From positions 1 through 64,000 of the forward strand of contig JAYWHT010000015.1 of the NCBI GenBank assembly GCA_043777595.1: a stretch of DNA of 64,000 bases. The letters are read 5' to 3'. Positions 16,675-25,650 of the stretch are shown one piece after another. Within the stretch, counting starts at the first letter, position 1. Each line of letters starts with the position of its first letter. Both the position numbers and the translations under genes were made by a program. The notes beneath the pieces were generated by a model. It did not search any database, was not told the origin of the DNA, and saw only the letters and a program-made list of their open reading frames with translations. This stretch comes from JAYVJH01 sp043777595 (GTDB taxonomy: Bacteria > Bacteroidota > Bacteroidia > Cytophagales > Spirosomataceae).

Positions 16675-19600
16675 ATGATAAATAAAGACAATTTAAAAGA
16701 CTTACTAAAAGCATTGAATTTTGAAGAAAACGGAGATATTTACAATAAATACTTCCCAAATATTGGTGCTTACTTAAAGGTTGATTTTAAGAAAAATGTG
16801 CTTGTTTATCCTACTGATAAAGGTTTTGTAGTAAATGGAGAATTTACTTGCAATTTCATTTCGCCTGAAAATTTTGTTGTTTTTGAATGTGTGCATAGAC
16901 TGTTTGAGAAAGGCTATAAACCCGAACACATTGAACTTGAACCAAAATGGAAAGTTGGACACGGTGCAAGTGGTGGACGAGCAGACATTTTAGTAAAAGA
17001 CAATTCAAACAAATCGCTTTTGATAATTGAGTGCAAGACCGAAGGGGCAGAATTTAAAAAAGAATGGAACAATACTTTACAGCGTGGTGGCCAGTTGTTT
17101 AGCTATGTAAAACAAGCAGGAACAACGCAATATGTTTGTCTTTATGCCTCTGATTTTGCTGACAACAAAGTAATTTCATATCACTATATCGTTTCTCTCA
17201 AAGACAACGAGAAACTACTCGAAGAACTAAAAGATAAAAAACCACTGTCGTTTGCAGATGCAAAAGCATTAGAAGTTGAAGATATTTTCAAGGCTTGGAA
17301 AGAAACTTATAATTTGGACTATTCAACAAAAGGAATTTTTGAAGCTGATATTTTGCCGTATCAAATTGGTAAAACAAAATATACAACTACCGACCTTTTG
17401 GCAGTTGGCAGTAAAGACATACAAAGCAAATACCACGAATTTGCAACCATTATGCGACAACATAATGTGTCAGGTCGTGAAAATGCTTTTGACAAATTGG
17501 TTAATCTTTTTCTTTGCAAAATAGTAGATGAAAACAAAAACCCAAAAGATTTAAAATTCAACTGGAAAGGTATTGCCTACGACAGTTATTTTGACTTGCA
17601 AGACCGTTTGCAATTGCTTTATCAAGCAGGAATGAAAGAGTTTTTGGGCGAAGATGTTACTTACATTGACAACACAGCCATTGACAAAGCATTTCGCTTT
17701 TTCAAAAAAGACCCCGACGCAACAAGAGAAACGATTAAGAAATATTTTAGACAGCTAAAATTTTTTACAAACAACGACTTTGCATTTATCGATGTTCACA
17801 ACGAAAAGCTGTTTTACCAAAATTCAGAAGTACTGTTAAAAATCGTTCAAATGTTGCAGGACATAAAACTGCAAGACGACAACCAAGAACACCAATTTTT
17901 GGGCGATATGTTTGAAGGATTTTTGGACAATGGCGTAAAACAAAGCGAAGGACAATTTTTTACACCAATGCCTATCGTAAAGTTTATTCTAAATTCTTTG
18001 CCATTGGAAAGCATAATTCAAGAAAGCGAATTGCCACCCAAAGCCATCGATTATGCTTGTGGTGCAGGGCATTTTTTGAACGAAATGGCATTACAAATAA
18101 AACCCTTTGTAGAAAAACACAAAGAAACCGACATTAAAGAATATTACAAGGAAATTGTAGGCATAGAAAAAGAGTATCGGTTATCCAAAGTCGCAAAGGT
18201 TTCGGCTTTTATGTATGGGCAAGACGATGTAAAAATCACTTATGCCGATGCCCTTGGCAGCAATGCAAAAGTACAAGACAACGATTTTTCGGTTTTGGTA
18301 GCCAATCCGCCTTATGCCGTCAAAGGATTTTTGCAAACTTTAAGCGAAACAGAACGAAAATCCTTTACGCTTTTTGATTTGTTGGACGAAAAAAGCTTGG
18401 CCAACAACAACAGCATTGAAACCTTTTTTATAGAACGAGCCAAACAACTACTAAAACCAGGTGCCGTAGCAGGTATTATTTTGCCGTCTTCTATTTTGAG
18501 TAACGATGCAACTGTTTATACAAGCACAAGAGAAATTATTATAAAATATTTTCAAATTGTAGCTATTACAGAATTTGGTTCTCAAACTTTTGGAAAAACA
18601 GGAACAAATACCGTAACGCTGTTTTTACGCAGAAAAGAAGAAGACCCCGCACCTGCCGACCATTGGCAAAACCGAGTTGAGGCTTGGTTTGCCGACAAAT
18701 CAAGCAATGTGATTTACAACAAAGATAATTATGTTTATGAAGACGAGTATTTGATAAATAACTATTGCGGCCACGTAGAAATAAACCATACCGATTATAA
18801 AACCCTACTCGTAGGTGAGCCAAACAACGATTTGCTACAAACCGAAATGTTTCTGGACTACAAAAAAGCGTTTGATAACCTTACCGAAATAAAAAACCTA
18901 TCAAAACAAAAAACTTTTAAATCAAAACCTCAAACAGACCAAGAAACCGAACTAAAAAAGCGGTTTACTGAGTATTTACAAACAATAGAAAAAGACAAAC
19001 TGTATTATTTTGTATTGGCTACCGAAAATGGGGGGAAGGTTTTGGTAGTAAAATGCCCGACAGATAACAAAGAACAAAAAACGTTTTTGGGCTACGAATG
19101 GAGCAGTGCCAAAGGCAACGAAGGAATAAAATACATAAACCAAAGCCCCCTAACCTCCAGAAGGGGGGAGGAGGTTGAGGTGGACGACACTGCCGCAATG
19201 GATACTGCCGCAGTGGACACTGCCGCAGTGGATACTGAAACCAAAGAATTTGTACAAAAAACACAAGGTTTACAAAGCATAAATACACCTTTATACAACC
19301 CAAGTCAAAGAAATGATACAACAAAAATAAACCATTATATTCAAGAGAATTTTTTAGGGAATGAATTGCCAATAATTGAAAGTTTAAGTTCTGTACTTGC
19401 ATACCATAATTTGGTTGATATACTTGATTTTAATAGAATTGGGTTTAATAAACAGATTTCTATTACGCCAAAAAAAACAAGTTCTATTGTAAGTAAATGG
19501 AGTATAGTGAAATTAGGTGAAGTGGCAATAATTTCAAAAGGAAAATCCATCACAGAGAAAGATGCAATTCAAGGTTTAGTAAAAGTCGTTGCAGGCGGGA

Positions 19601-20538
19601 AAGATTTTGCATATTTACATAATGTAGCTAACAGAACGGAAAATATTATAACAGTTAGTGCCTCAGGTGCTAATGCTGGCTTCGTCAATTTTTGGAAAGA
19701 GCCAATATTTGCATCAGATTGTACAACAATACAAGGAAAAACAAAGGAAGAAACTTTGTTTTATTACAATGTTTTAAAAAATCTGGAAAGTGAAATATAC
19801 GCAATGGCAAGAGGTGCAGCACAGCCTCACGTTTATCCAGATGATATAAAGGCTTTCAAAATTCCCCTACCCCCAAAAGACATTCAGCAAAAAATAGTTG
19901 AGGAATGTAATGAAATTGACTTAGAGGTTGAAAAGGCGAATGTGGGAATTGAAGAGATGAAAGAGAATATTGAAAATATTTTTTCAGATGCTGAATTTAC
20001 TACTAAGAAGCTCAATGAAGTTTTTAACAGACAAGCTGAGATTACTGATCCTGCGACAGAAAAAGGTGACGTTTTTTATGTCGGTTTAGAAAATATAGAA
20101 AGTAACACAGGCAAATTAGTTGGTAATCCGCTAACACAATATTCAACAATCAAGAGTAACAAGAATGTTTATAAAAAAGGTGACTTGCTTTACGGTAAGT
20201 TAAGACCAAATTTAAACAAACTTTATGTAGCCCAAGAAGACGGAATTTGTTCAACAGATATTCTTGTTTTGCGTTGCAACGATGCCGAACTCAACAAGTT
20301 TTATGCTTACTACTTGCGGACAAAGAAATTCAACGACGAAGTTGTGAAAACGGTAACAGGACAACAACTTCCAAGAACTAAATGGAGTTTAATTGAAACT
20401 ATAAAAATTCCAGTTCCAGAAGACAAACAGAAAATTATGGAACAAATAGAAAACTTAGAGCAACTCATACAAACCGAACAAGCCAAAATAGACAGTAGTG
20501 AGGCCAAGAAAAAAGAAGTAATTAAAAAATATTTATAG
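16675..20538 (+). CDS. Single-chain restriction-modification-specificity enzyme (type IIB/AloI-like)
   Basis: 1287 residues. The N-terminal nuclease has GGRADILVKD (D104), IIECK (E119, K121) and GGQLFSY (Q140, Y144), a PD-(D/E)XK domain of HsdR_N type. The N6-adenine methylase has EGQFFTP near 425, motif I DYACGAGHFL near 460 and motif IV NPPYA at 544. The C-terminus is HsdS-like, with a first target-recognition domain from about 940 (SKWSIVKLGEVAIISKGKS) and a second from about 1110, each followed by helices (PLPPKDIQQKIVEE; PVPEDKQKIMEQIENLEQL). One chain carrying R, M and two TRDs matches AloI-type enzymes that recognise bipartite DNA and cut on both sides; that mode is inference. A repeat-encoded insert lies at about 825-852. 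No separate methylase or antirestriction gene adjoins it. Confidence 0.88.
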   Translation: MINKDNLKDLLKALNFEENGDIYNKYFPNIGAYLKVDFKKNVLVYPTDKGFVVNGEFTCNFISPENFVVFECVHRLFEKGYKPEHIELEPKWKVGHGASGGRADILVKDNSNKSLLIIECKTEGAEFKKEWNNTLQRGGQLFSYVKQAGTTQYVCLYASDFADNKVISYHYIVSLKDNEKLLEELKDKKPLSFADAKALEVEDIFKAWKETYNLDYSTKGIFEADILPYQIGKTKYTTTDLLAVGSKDIQSKYHEFATIMRQHNVSGRENAFDKLVNLFLCKIVDENKNPKDLKFNWKGIAYDSYFDLQDRLQLLYQAGMKEFLGEDVTYIDNTAIDKAFRFFKKDPDATRETIKKYFRQLKFFTNNDFAFIDVHNEKLFYQNSEVLLKIVQMLQDIKLQDDNQEHQFLGDMFEGFLDNGVKQSEGQFFTPMPIVKFILNSLPLESIIQESELPPKAIDYACGAGHFLNEMALQIKPFVEKHKETDIKEYYKEIVGIEKEYRLSKVAKVSAFMYGQDDVKITYADALGSNAKVQDNDFSVLVANPPYAVKGFLQTLSETERKSFTLFDLLDEKSLANNNSIETFFIERAKQLLKPGAVAGIILPSSILSNDATVYTSTREIIIKYFQIVAITEFGSQTFGKTGTNTVTLFLRRKEEDPAPADHWQNRVEAWFADKSSNVIYNKDNYVYEDEYLINNYCGHVEINHTDYKTLLVGEPNNDLLQTEMFLDYKKAFDNLTEIKNLSKQKTFKSKPQTDQETELKKRFTEYLQTIEKDKLYYFVLATENGGKVLVVKCPTDNKEQKTFLGYEWSSAKGNEGIKYINQSPLTSRRGEEVEVDDTAAMDTAAVDTAAVDTETKEFVQKTQGLQSINTPLYNPSQRNDTTKINHYIQENFLGNELPIIESLSSVLAYHNLVDILDFNRIGFNKQISITPKKTSSIVSKWSIVKLGEVAIISKGKSITEKDAIQGLVKVVAGGKDFAYLHNVANRTENIITVSASGANAGFVNFWKEPIFASDCTTIQGKTKEETLFYYNVLKNLESEIYAMARGAAQPHVYPDDIKAFKIPLPPKDIQQKIVEECNEIDLEVEKANVGIEEMKENIENIFSDAEFTTKKLNEVFNRQAEITDPATEKGDVFYVGLENIESNTGKLVGNPLTQYSTIKSNKNVYKKGDLLYGKLRPNLNKLYVAQEDGICSTDILVLRCNDAELNKFYAYYLRTKKFNDEVVKTVTGQQLPRTKWSLIETIKIPVPEDKQKIMEQIENLEQLIQTEQAKIDSSEAKKKEVIKKYL
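19146..19230 (+). repeat. C-rich/G-rich hairpin element and 15-bp repeats inside the R-M-S gene
   Basis: A C-rich arm (ccccctaacctcc, 19146-19158) is followed by a G-rich arm (aggggggaggaggttgagg, 19162-19180), the look of GC-rich intergenic hairpin repeats in Bacteroidota. Three 15-base units at 19186-19230 then encode DTAAM-DTAAV-DTAAV. All is in frame, between the methylase and the first target-recognition domain, so the element has become a linker. Confidence 0.75.
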
Positions 20539-20732
20539 CCATCGCTTTTGGCCAAATACAACAGATATTGTACTTTCACAATCTTGTGAATAGTAACCCG
20601 TAGAGCCTCAAATCGAACCATGAGTCTCTAACTCAGCCGCTGACGGTAAGGCACTTTCTACTGGTTCTGGTTTCCTCTCACTTTGAGAGATTTCCCAAGT
20701 TACAAATTCTTGAAAAAATTAAATACACAAAT
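20536..20732. other. Structured, unassigned intergenic region
   Basis: After the R-M-S stop lies a half copy of the palindromic repeat (agccatcgctt, 20536-20546). Several short stems follow: ttcacaa/ttgtgaa, agagcctca/tgagtctct (9 bp, one mismatch) and ctctca/tgagag. A 36-codon minus-strand frame ending HGSI and a roughly 60-codon plus-strand frame are open but unrecognised. It does not fold as a tRNA (see rejected items). It may be gene remnants or a small structured RNA. Confidence 0.35.
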
Positions 20733-20900
20733 CTAAGAGCCGTTGCGATTAATGATAAAGAAAAAACTACAGACCAGATTAGCCCATAAATAATACGGAT
20801 TGTCGTGTTTTATTTTGACACTAATATTCAGGCCATAAGCCCCCACAATCAGCACTGAGCCAATCCAGCCGAGTATGTCTATCAAAGTTTCTTGTGTCAT
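20733..20900 (-). CDS. Short CBU_0592-like membrane protein, probably truncated
   Basis: 55 residues, below usual calling limits. It begins MTQETLIDILGWIGSVLIVG, then AYGLNISVKIKHDNPYYLWANL and a hydrophobic stretch ending FFFIINRNGS. This matches the start of small two- or three-helix proteins with a CBU_0592 domain (about 80-90 residues), which normally continue past the 'IIN' with an AYPS...N..W segment. That part is missing, so the 3' end is probably lost or replaced by the unassigned sequence that follows. It starts 11 bases after the radA stop and is likely co-transcribed with it. Function unknown. Confidence 0.6.
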   Translation of the reverse strand: MTQETLIDILGWIGSVLIVGAYGLNISVKIKHDNPYYLWANLVCSFFFIINRNGS

Positions 20901-20911
20901 GTTTTGTGATA

Positions 20912-22288
20912 TTACCCCTTTATCAATTCATAAAAAACCTCGTCGAGCTTGGCTACTGGCTTTATTTTAATTTGATAATCGCTGATGACCAGCCCTTTGG
21001 TGTTGTACTTAGAAATATAAATTTGTTTGAAACCTAATTTTTGGGCTTCGGCAATGCGGCTCTCGATACGGCTCACAGCCCTAATCTCACCCCCCAAGCC
21101 TACCTCACCAGCAAAACAAAACGATGGCGGTACGGGCGAATCTTCAAAAGACGAAGCAATCGAGACCACAACGGCCAAGTCAATGGCGGGGTCTTCGACA
21201 CGCAAGCCGCCTGCAATATTCAAGAAAACATCTTGTACGCCCAGCCGCAAACCGCCCCGTTTTTCGAGTACGGCCAGCAACATTTGTAGTCGTTTGTTGT
21301 CAAAACCTGTACTACTTCGTTGAGGCGTGCCATAGTTGGCCACACTCACCAACGACTGTATCTCTATCATTAGCGGTCGGTTGCCTTCCAGCATTGAGCC
21401 AATGGTTACGCCGCTCAGAGGCTCTTCTCGTTGTGATATTAAAATTTCGGACGGGTTGGTTACTTGCCGCAGGCCACTGCCTTGCATCTCATAAATACCC
21501 AGCTCGGAGGTACTACCAAAACGGTTTTTGGTCGTTCGTAATATTCTGTAAGTGGTATGTTGGTCGCCTTCAAACTGCAAAACTGTATCGACCATGTGTT
21601 CAAGTGTTTTGGGACCAGCAATAGAGCCGTCTTTGGTGATGTGTCCAATCATAAAAACAGGAATACCGTTTTCTTTGGCAAACTTCATCATCTCGGCTGC
21701 ACACTGCCGCACTTGCGACACTGACCCCGCGCCGGCCTCAATAAAAGGCGACTGCATGGTCTGAATCGAGTCAATAATCAAAATATCGGGTTCAAATTCT
21801 TCTATTTGTCTAAAAATATTTTCGGTCGAGGTTTCAGTCAAAACAGAGCATTTGGTACTTTTGGCTTCGAGCCGCTCGGCCCGCATCTTGATTTGCTGCT
21901 CGCTTTCCTCACCCGACACATACAGCACTTTATGATTATTGAGTGTCAGCGCAATTTGCAACATCAGCGTGGACTTGCCAATGCCAGGCTCACCACCAAT
22001 CAACACCAGCGACCCCAACACAATACCCCCGCCTAATACCCGATTGAGTTCGCCGTCGGACGTAATAATTCGGGGTTCTTCTTCGTACTTAATTTCGTGA
22101 ATAGGTTTGGGCTTGGCAGCCAAACTGACCGACTTCCATGTAGCCGAAACGGCACTTTTTTTCTGTTCTTTCTCAATCACCTCTTCTACAAATGTATTCC
22201 ATTCGCCACAAGTTGGGCAGCGGCCTAACCATTTGGCAGCCTGCGCCCCACAACTCTGACAGAAGTACGCCGATTTTACTTTGGCCAT
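20912..22288 (-). CDS. radA: DNA repair ATPase RadA
   Basis: 458 residues, standard length. RadA (Sms) promotes branch migration of recombination intermediates. The N-terminal zinc finger has C10, C13, C24 and C27 (CQSCG...CPTCG). A RecA-like ATPase follows with Walker A GGEPGIGKST (98-107), then the RadA-specific KNRFG motif (TTKNRFGSTSELG) and a Lon-protease-like C-terminal domain (LNIAGGLRVEDPAIDLAV) without a catalytic Ser. Start at ATG 22288, divergent from the PAP2 gene with a 12-base gap, so their promoters must overlap the coding ends. Confidence 0.97.
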   Translation of the reverse strand: MAKVKSAYFCQSCGAQAAKWLGRCPTCGEWNTFVEEVIEKEQKKSAVSATWKSVSLAAKPKPIHEIKYEEEPRIITSDGELNRVLGGGIVLGSLVLIGGEPGIGKSTLMLQIALTLNNHKVLYVSGEESEQQIKMRAERLEAKSTKCSVLTETSTENIFRQIEEFEPDILIIDSIQTMQSPFIEAGAGSVSQVRQCAAEMMKFAKENGIPVFMIGHITKDGSIAGPKTLEHMVDTVLQFEGDQHTTYRILRTTKNRFGSTSELGIYEMQGSGLRQVTNPSEILISQREEPLSGVTIGSMLEGNRPLMIEIQSLVSVANYGTPQRSSTGFDNKRLQMLLAVLEKRGGLRLGVQDVFLNIAGGLRVEDPAIDLAVVVSIASSFEDSPVPPSFCFAGEVGLGGEIRAVSRIESRIAEAQKLGFKQIYISKYNTKGLVISDYQIKIKPVAKLDEVFYELIKG

Positions 22289-22300
22289 GCTTTTTTAGAT

Positions 22301-23077
22301 ATGAATTTATTTGGTTGTAATATTGTAAATCAAAATTACGGTTATTCATTCAAAACACTACATTTCTTGAAATATAAAATCACAATCGTATTACTTTGCC
22401 TTGCATTGTTTGAGACCCAAGTAGTAGCTCAAACTGATACCATTCCAAGGCCTTCGTTCAAGTCGTTTATTGTACCAGCTACGCTGATGTCGGCAGGTTT
22501 GGTTGTGCAAGGCAACATTAGTAGAGACGTTCAGCGGCAAATATTGACCACATTCCCTGGATTTCATACCAAAGCCGACGACTATTTGGTGTTTGTGCCA
22601 ACGGCCATACCGCTGGCAATGAGTGCATTGGGCATCAAGGGTAAGCACGAACTAAAAGACCAAGTTATACTGACTGTTCTTTCACACGGCTTGTCGCAGA
22701 GTATTAGCATAGGGCTAAAATACACCATTGCTTACCCTCGTCCCGATGGTGTGGGTATGGAGTCTTTTCCGTCTGGTCATACTACTTTTGCTTTTACTGG
22801 AGCGGCCTTGATGAGTAAAGAATACGGCGAGCAAAGCGTTTGGTATAGTGTAGGGGCATACTCGATTGCTGCGGGGGTAGGCTCATTGCGAGTGTTAAAT
22901 AATCGGCATTGGTTGGCCGATGTGCTTTTTGGGGCGGGTGTGGGCATTGCCTCAACCGAAGTGGTTTATAGAATCTATCCGTGGCTCAAACGCAAAGTAT
23001 TCAAAAACAAAAACTGGGTAGCTTTGCCAACATACAGCTATGGTGTGGGCGGCATGAGTATAGCCGCTGTCTTTTGA
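22301..23077 (+). CDS. PAP2-family membrane or periplasmic phosphatase
   Basis: 258 residues. The three PAP2 motifs are clear: KYTIAYPRP, FPSGHTTFAF (catalytic His) and RVLNNRHWLADVLFG. Family members dephosphorylate undecaprenyl pyrophosphate, phosphatidate or related lipids. The N-terminus is ambiguous: with ATG 22301 there is an unusual polar 22-residue lead, whereas an in-frame TTG near 22369 gives a cleaner signal peptide (KYKITIVLLCLALFETQVVA). A family member in the periplasmic leaflet is likely. Neighbours do not identify the substrate. Confidence 0.85.
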   Translation: MNLFGCNIVNQNYGYSFKTLHFLKYKITIVLLCLALFETQVVAQTDTIPRPSFKSFIVPATLMSAGLVVQGNISRDVQRQILTTFPGFHTKADDYLVFVPTAIPLAMSALGIKGKHELKDQVILTVLSHGLSQSISIGLKYTIAYPRPDGVGMESFPSGHTTFAFTGAALMSKEYGEQSVWYSVGAYSIAAGVGSLRVLNNRHWLADVLFGAGVGIASTEVVYRIYPWLKRKVFKNKNWVALPTYSYGVGGMSIAAVF

Positions 23078-23087
23078 GAGCCGTCCT

Positions 23088-23600
23088 TTATTGTTTAAGC
23101 CGTGGCATAACACTTACAAAATTACCTGAGTCTGCAAATCTAACGCAATATATTCTGTTGTCTTTTTGTACGGCAGTCATGTAGCCATCTGTTATGAGGT
23201 TATTGGAAGGGTTTTGATACATCTTGATAGCGTTCAGAATTTTACCGTTTGGTATATTTATTTGCAAGTTTTCAGAAATGTTTTTCGGCAATTCAGGTAT
23301 GCTAATCAAAGTGCCATTGCTCAAAATATGTCCTTTACTATCCCAGAATATACCCGATTTTATGTTGTTGCTGGTAAACTTCACAAACCAAGATTGCCCG
23401 GCCATTTGAGTCCAAACAACACTTTGAGCATCAGAAAATTGTTTATAAAAATCAGAAACAATAAACTCTGGCACTCCACCCTCAATGGCTATTATTTGTG
23501 GTGAAAAGTCTATTTTTTGGCACGATGAGGCCGTAAATAGCATTAAATAAGTAGTAAGTACAAGTAATGTTTTACGGAAACCAAAGCAAGAAAAACGCAT
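23088..23600 (-). CDS. Lipoprotein with PepSY-like/DUF2874-type domain
   Basis: 170 residues. The signal ends FTASSC, a lipobox, so the mature protein would be lipidated at that Cys. The following part fits the small PepSY-like (putative beta-lactamase-inhibitor-like, DUF2874) pattern: F...FSDAQSVVWTQMAGQSWFVKF, then a second half with GKILNAIKMYQNP and VQKDNRIYCVRF. Such proteins occur widely in Bacteroidota envelopes with unknown roles. It lies convergent with the PAP2 gene, 10 bases apart. Family placement is tentative. Confidence 0.6.
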   Translation of the reverse strand: MRFSCFGFRKTLLVLTTYLMLFTASSCQKIDFSPQIIAIEGGVPEFIVSDFYKQFSDAQSVVWTQMAGQSWFVKFTSNNIKSGIFWDSKGHILSNGTLISIPELPKNISENLQINIPNGKILNAIKMYQNPSNNLITDGYMTAVQKDNRIYCVRFADSGNFVSVMPRLKQ

Positions 23601-23651
23601 TTGAAAAGAGGATAAATTGGTATATTTGATTTGTATATTATATTAACTAAC

Positions 23652-23686
23652 AAAAGCCGTGCCAATCATTGATTAGCACGGCTTTT
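23652..23686. terminator. Bidirectional hairpin terminator
   Basis: aaaagccgtgc at 23652-23662 pairs with gcacggctttt at 23676-23686, and the inner aatca/tgatt continues the stem after one C-A mismatch. T-rich sequence follows on both sides. It would end the transcript of the 23725-24441 gene. Confidence 0.85.
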
Positions 23687-23724
23687 ATTTTTCAAAATTA
23701 TGTCTTTTATGGTATTCTGTTTTT

Positions 23725-24441
23725 TTACATTCCACTTTTTACCATATCTAACAATTTAGTGATTTGACCTTTTACTGCTGGTTCGGCGGCGGCGGCCATT
23801 GGCCCGCCACCACTTAATTTGGACAAGCCACCCAATGCACCACTCAATAGCGATGAGCCACCACCACCAGCAGCACCCAAAACGCCCATTGCGCCACCCA
23901 AACCTTTGAGATTATTGGTCAAAAGCCCTAATTTTGATGTCAAGCTACCTGCACCTCCCAAAAGACTTTCTACTCGTTGATGAAGAAGCCCTAATTTGGC
24001 CAATCCAGCGGCTTTGGCAAGCACGCCACCTTTGAGTGAGCCAGACTGTACCATTGGAAGCATTTTTTCTAATGCGCTCGACTGTCCCAAAATTTTATCT
24101 TTCAAAGAGCCTGGGCTTTTGCTAACTTCGTTTTTCAGATTGGCAATACCTACTTTGAGTTCGCTTACTGCCATTTTTTTGTCGCCTTTGCCAACTGCTG
24201 CAATGGCATTGTCGAAATGGTTATCGGCCAATTCGTCTGAAACTGGTATGAGTCTTGATGTGTCAGCCGTTGCTTTGTTTGTTTCAATGGCTGGCATAGC
24301 TGGTGCGGTCATGGTATGTGGCTCTGGCACGGCTGGTGCAGTAGCTGGTATTGCTGGCGTGGGTATGGTAGGTACTTGTGCCATGGCCAAACCCGACAAA
24401 GTAGTGAGTGTAAGACTTAAAACCAGATTTTTTGTTTTCAT
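23725..24441 (-). CDS. Secreted Pro/Ala- and Gly-rich hypothetical protein
   Basis: 238 residues from the ATG at 24441, which gives a clear signal peptide (MKTKNLVLSLTLTTLSGLAMA); an upstream in-frame ATG at 24480 would put a polar extension before it. The mature protein starts with a Pro/Ala-rich segment (about 22-60). A helical part follows (DNHFDNAIAAVGKGDKKMAV), resembling short helical-repeat units. It ends in a Leu/Gly/Ala-rich C-terminus (LLGGAGSLTSKLGLL, MGVLGAAGGGGSSLLSGALG). I do not recognise the family. Low-complexity composition suggests a structural or envelope-associated role, but this is inference. Confidence 0.6.
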   Translation of the reverse strand: MKTKNLVLSLTLTTLSGLAMAQVPTIPTPAIPATAPAVPEPHTMTAPAMPAIETNKATADTSRLIPVSDELADNHFDNAIAAVGKGDKKMAVSELKVGIANLKNEVSKSPGSLKDKILGQSSALEKMLPMVQSGSLKGGVLAKAAGLAKLGLLHQRVESLLGGAGSLTSKLGLLTNNLKGLGGAMGVLGAAGGGGSSLLSGALGGLSKLSGGGPMAAAAEPAVKGQITKLLDMVKSGM

Positions 24442-24592
24442 TTTAATAGATTTTTTGTGTATAAAAATTTGCCAAATCAAAATTCGACATTATGACGAAA
24501 AGCAATAATAAGGTCACAATTTAAGAAATGACAAAGATTTGAATTTTGAATTTTTTAACTCAACTTTGCGCCCAAATCAGCATCAATCAAGT

Positions 24593-25582
24593 ATGTCAAA
24601 TACCATCAAATATCTTTTATTTACAGCTCTGGCTGTTGTCCTACTCTGGGCAACTGTTTATTTTGGCATCATCAATCCTACCAAACTATGGGCAGACGTA
24701 TCGCAGGCTAATTTTTGGTGGGTAGGCGTTATGGTTGCTTTGACTTTTGTGGCACACGGCGCAAGGGCTGCTCGCTGGCAAATTTTGCTCGAACCGATGG
24801 GCTACAAGCCCTCATTTTATAGCACCAATAGTGCCGTTTGGTTGGGTTATTTTTTTAATAATTTAGTGCCTCGCCTCGGCGAAATTACCCGTTGCAGCGC
24901 ACTTTGGAAAACCGACGACATTCCTATCGAGAAATCGGTTGGGACGGTTGTTACAGAGCGCATTTTTGATGTACTGATATTATTTTTGTTGTTAGGACTC
25001 AATTTATTACTTGATTTTGACCGTCTTTGGTCTTTTATTTTGGGGGCAACCAAGGGTAGCGGAGCGGCTCAAAAATCAGGCTCAAATTTAATTTTGATAG
25101 TCGGTAGCATAGCGGTTTTGGGAGCAGTCATTCTGTTTATATTTAGAAATAAAATTTTACAAATGCCTATCGTTCAAAAACTACTCACCATCGGCAAAGG
25201 GCTTTTGGACGGTGTTTTGAGCATCAGTAAACTGCGCCAGCCCCAACTTTTTATTTTTTATACTGTCCTGATTTGGGCTATGTATTGGCTCATGGGTTAT
25301 TCGTTGTTTATGGCCATACCCAAGTTTGCGAGCCTGTCGCCATTGGTTGCGCTTACGGTGCTTACGTCGGGGGCGTTGGCCATGATTGTACCTACGCCAG
25401 GCGGTGTTGGGGCTTATAATGTCATCGTGGCATTGGCTCTGAGTAGTATTTATGGCATAGCCCAAGACGATAGCGGTACATTGGCCTCGTTTATTCAGAG
25501 TTCTCAAATGATTTGTACACTTATAATAGGGGCTGTTTTCTTTTTGGTTTCGATAGTTGTTAAAAAAAGTAAAATTGAATAA
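24593..25582 (+). CDS. UPF0104/LPG-synthase-TM-domain membrane protein
   Basis: 329 residues with about eight transmembrane helices. The family signature appears as ALTFVAHGARAARWQILLEP, GYFFNNLVPRLGEITRCSAL and the C-terminal PTPGGVGAYN. These proteins share the flippase-like domain of lysylphosphatidylglycerol synthase and often act in lipid or glycan transfer; this one lacks the aminoacyl-transferase domain. The ATG at 24593 was preferred over an upstream TTG because it gives a normal membrane N-terminus (MSNTIKYLLFTALAVV). A small hairpin separates it from the heptose adenylyltransferase gene downstream, which may be functionally related to the envelope. Confidence 0.85.
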   Translation: MSNTIKYLLFTALAVVLLWATVYFGIINPTKLWADVSQANFWWVGVMVALTFVAHGARAARWQILLEPMGYKPSFYSTNSAVWLGYFFNNLVPRLGEITRCSALWKTDDIPIEKSVGTVVTERIFDVLILFLLLGLNLLLDFDRLWSFILGATKGSGAAQKSGSNLILIVGSIAVLGAVILFIFRNKILQMPIVQKLLTIGKGLLDGVLSISKLRQPQLFIFYTVLIWAMYWLMGYSLFMAIPKFASLSPLVALTVLTSGALAMIVPTPGGVGAYNVIVALALSSIYGIAQDDSGTLASFIQSSQMICTLIIGAVFFLVSIVVKKSKIE

Positions 25583-25611
25583 CTGTAAATGGTATCAAGA
25601 TTTATGAATTG

Positions 25612-25631
25612 CCTCCAGATTTATCTGGAGG
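25612..25631 (+). terminator. Short hairpin before the heptose adenylyltransferase gene
   Basis: cctccaga and tctggagg form a perfect 8-bp stem with a 4-base loop, followed by atactaaaaaaac. It may end the upstream transcript or lie in the leader of the next gene, whose start is 20 bases away. Confidence 0.5.
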
Positions 25632-25650
25632 ATACTAAAAAAACTAAATA

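Noticed and set aside
20580..20660. tRNA gene on the minus strand (contains ggttcgatt)
   Set aside because: The flanking bases do not form a proper T-stem, there is no 7-bp acceptor stem or anticodon arm, and the D-arm-like part is too close to the T-loop-like part.
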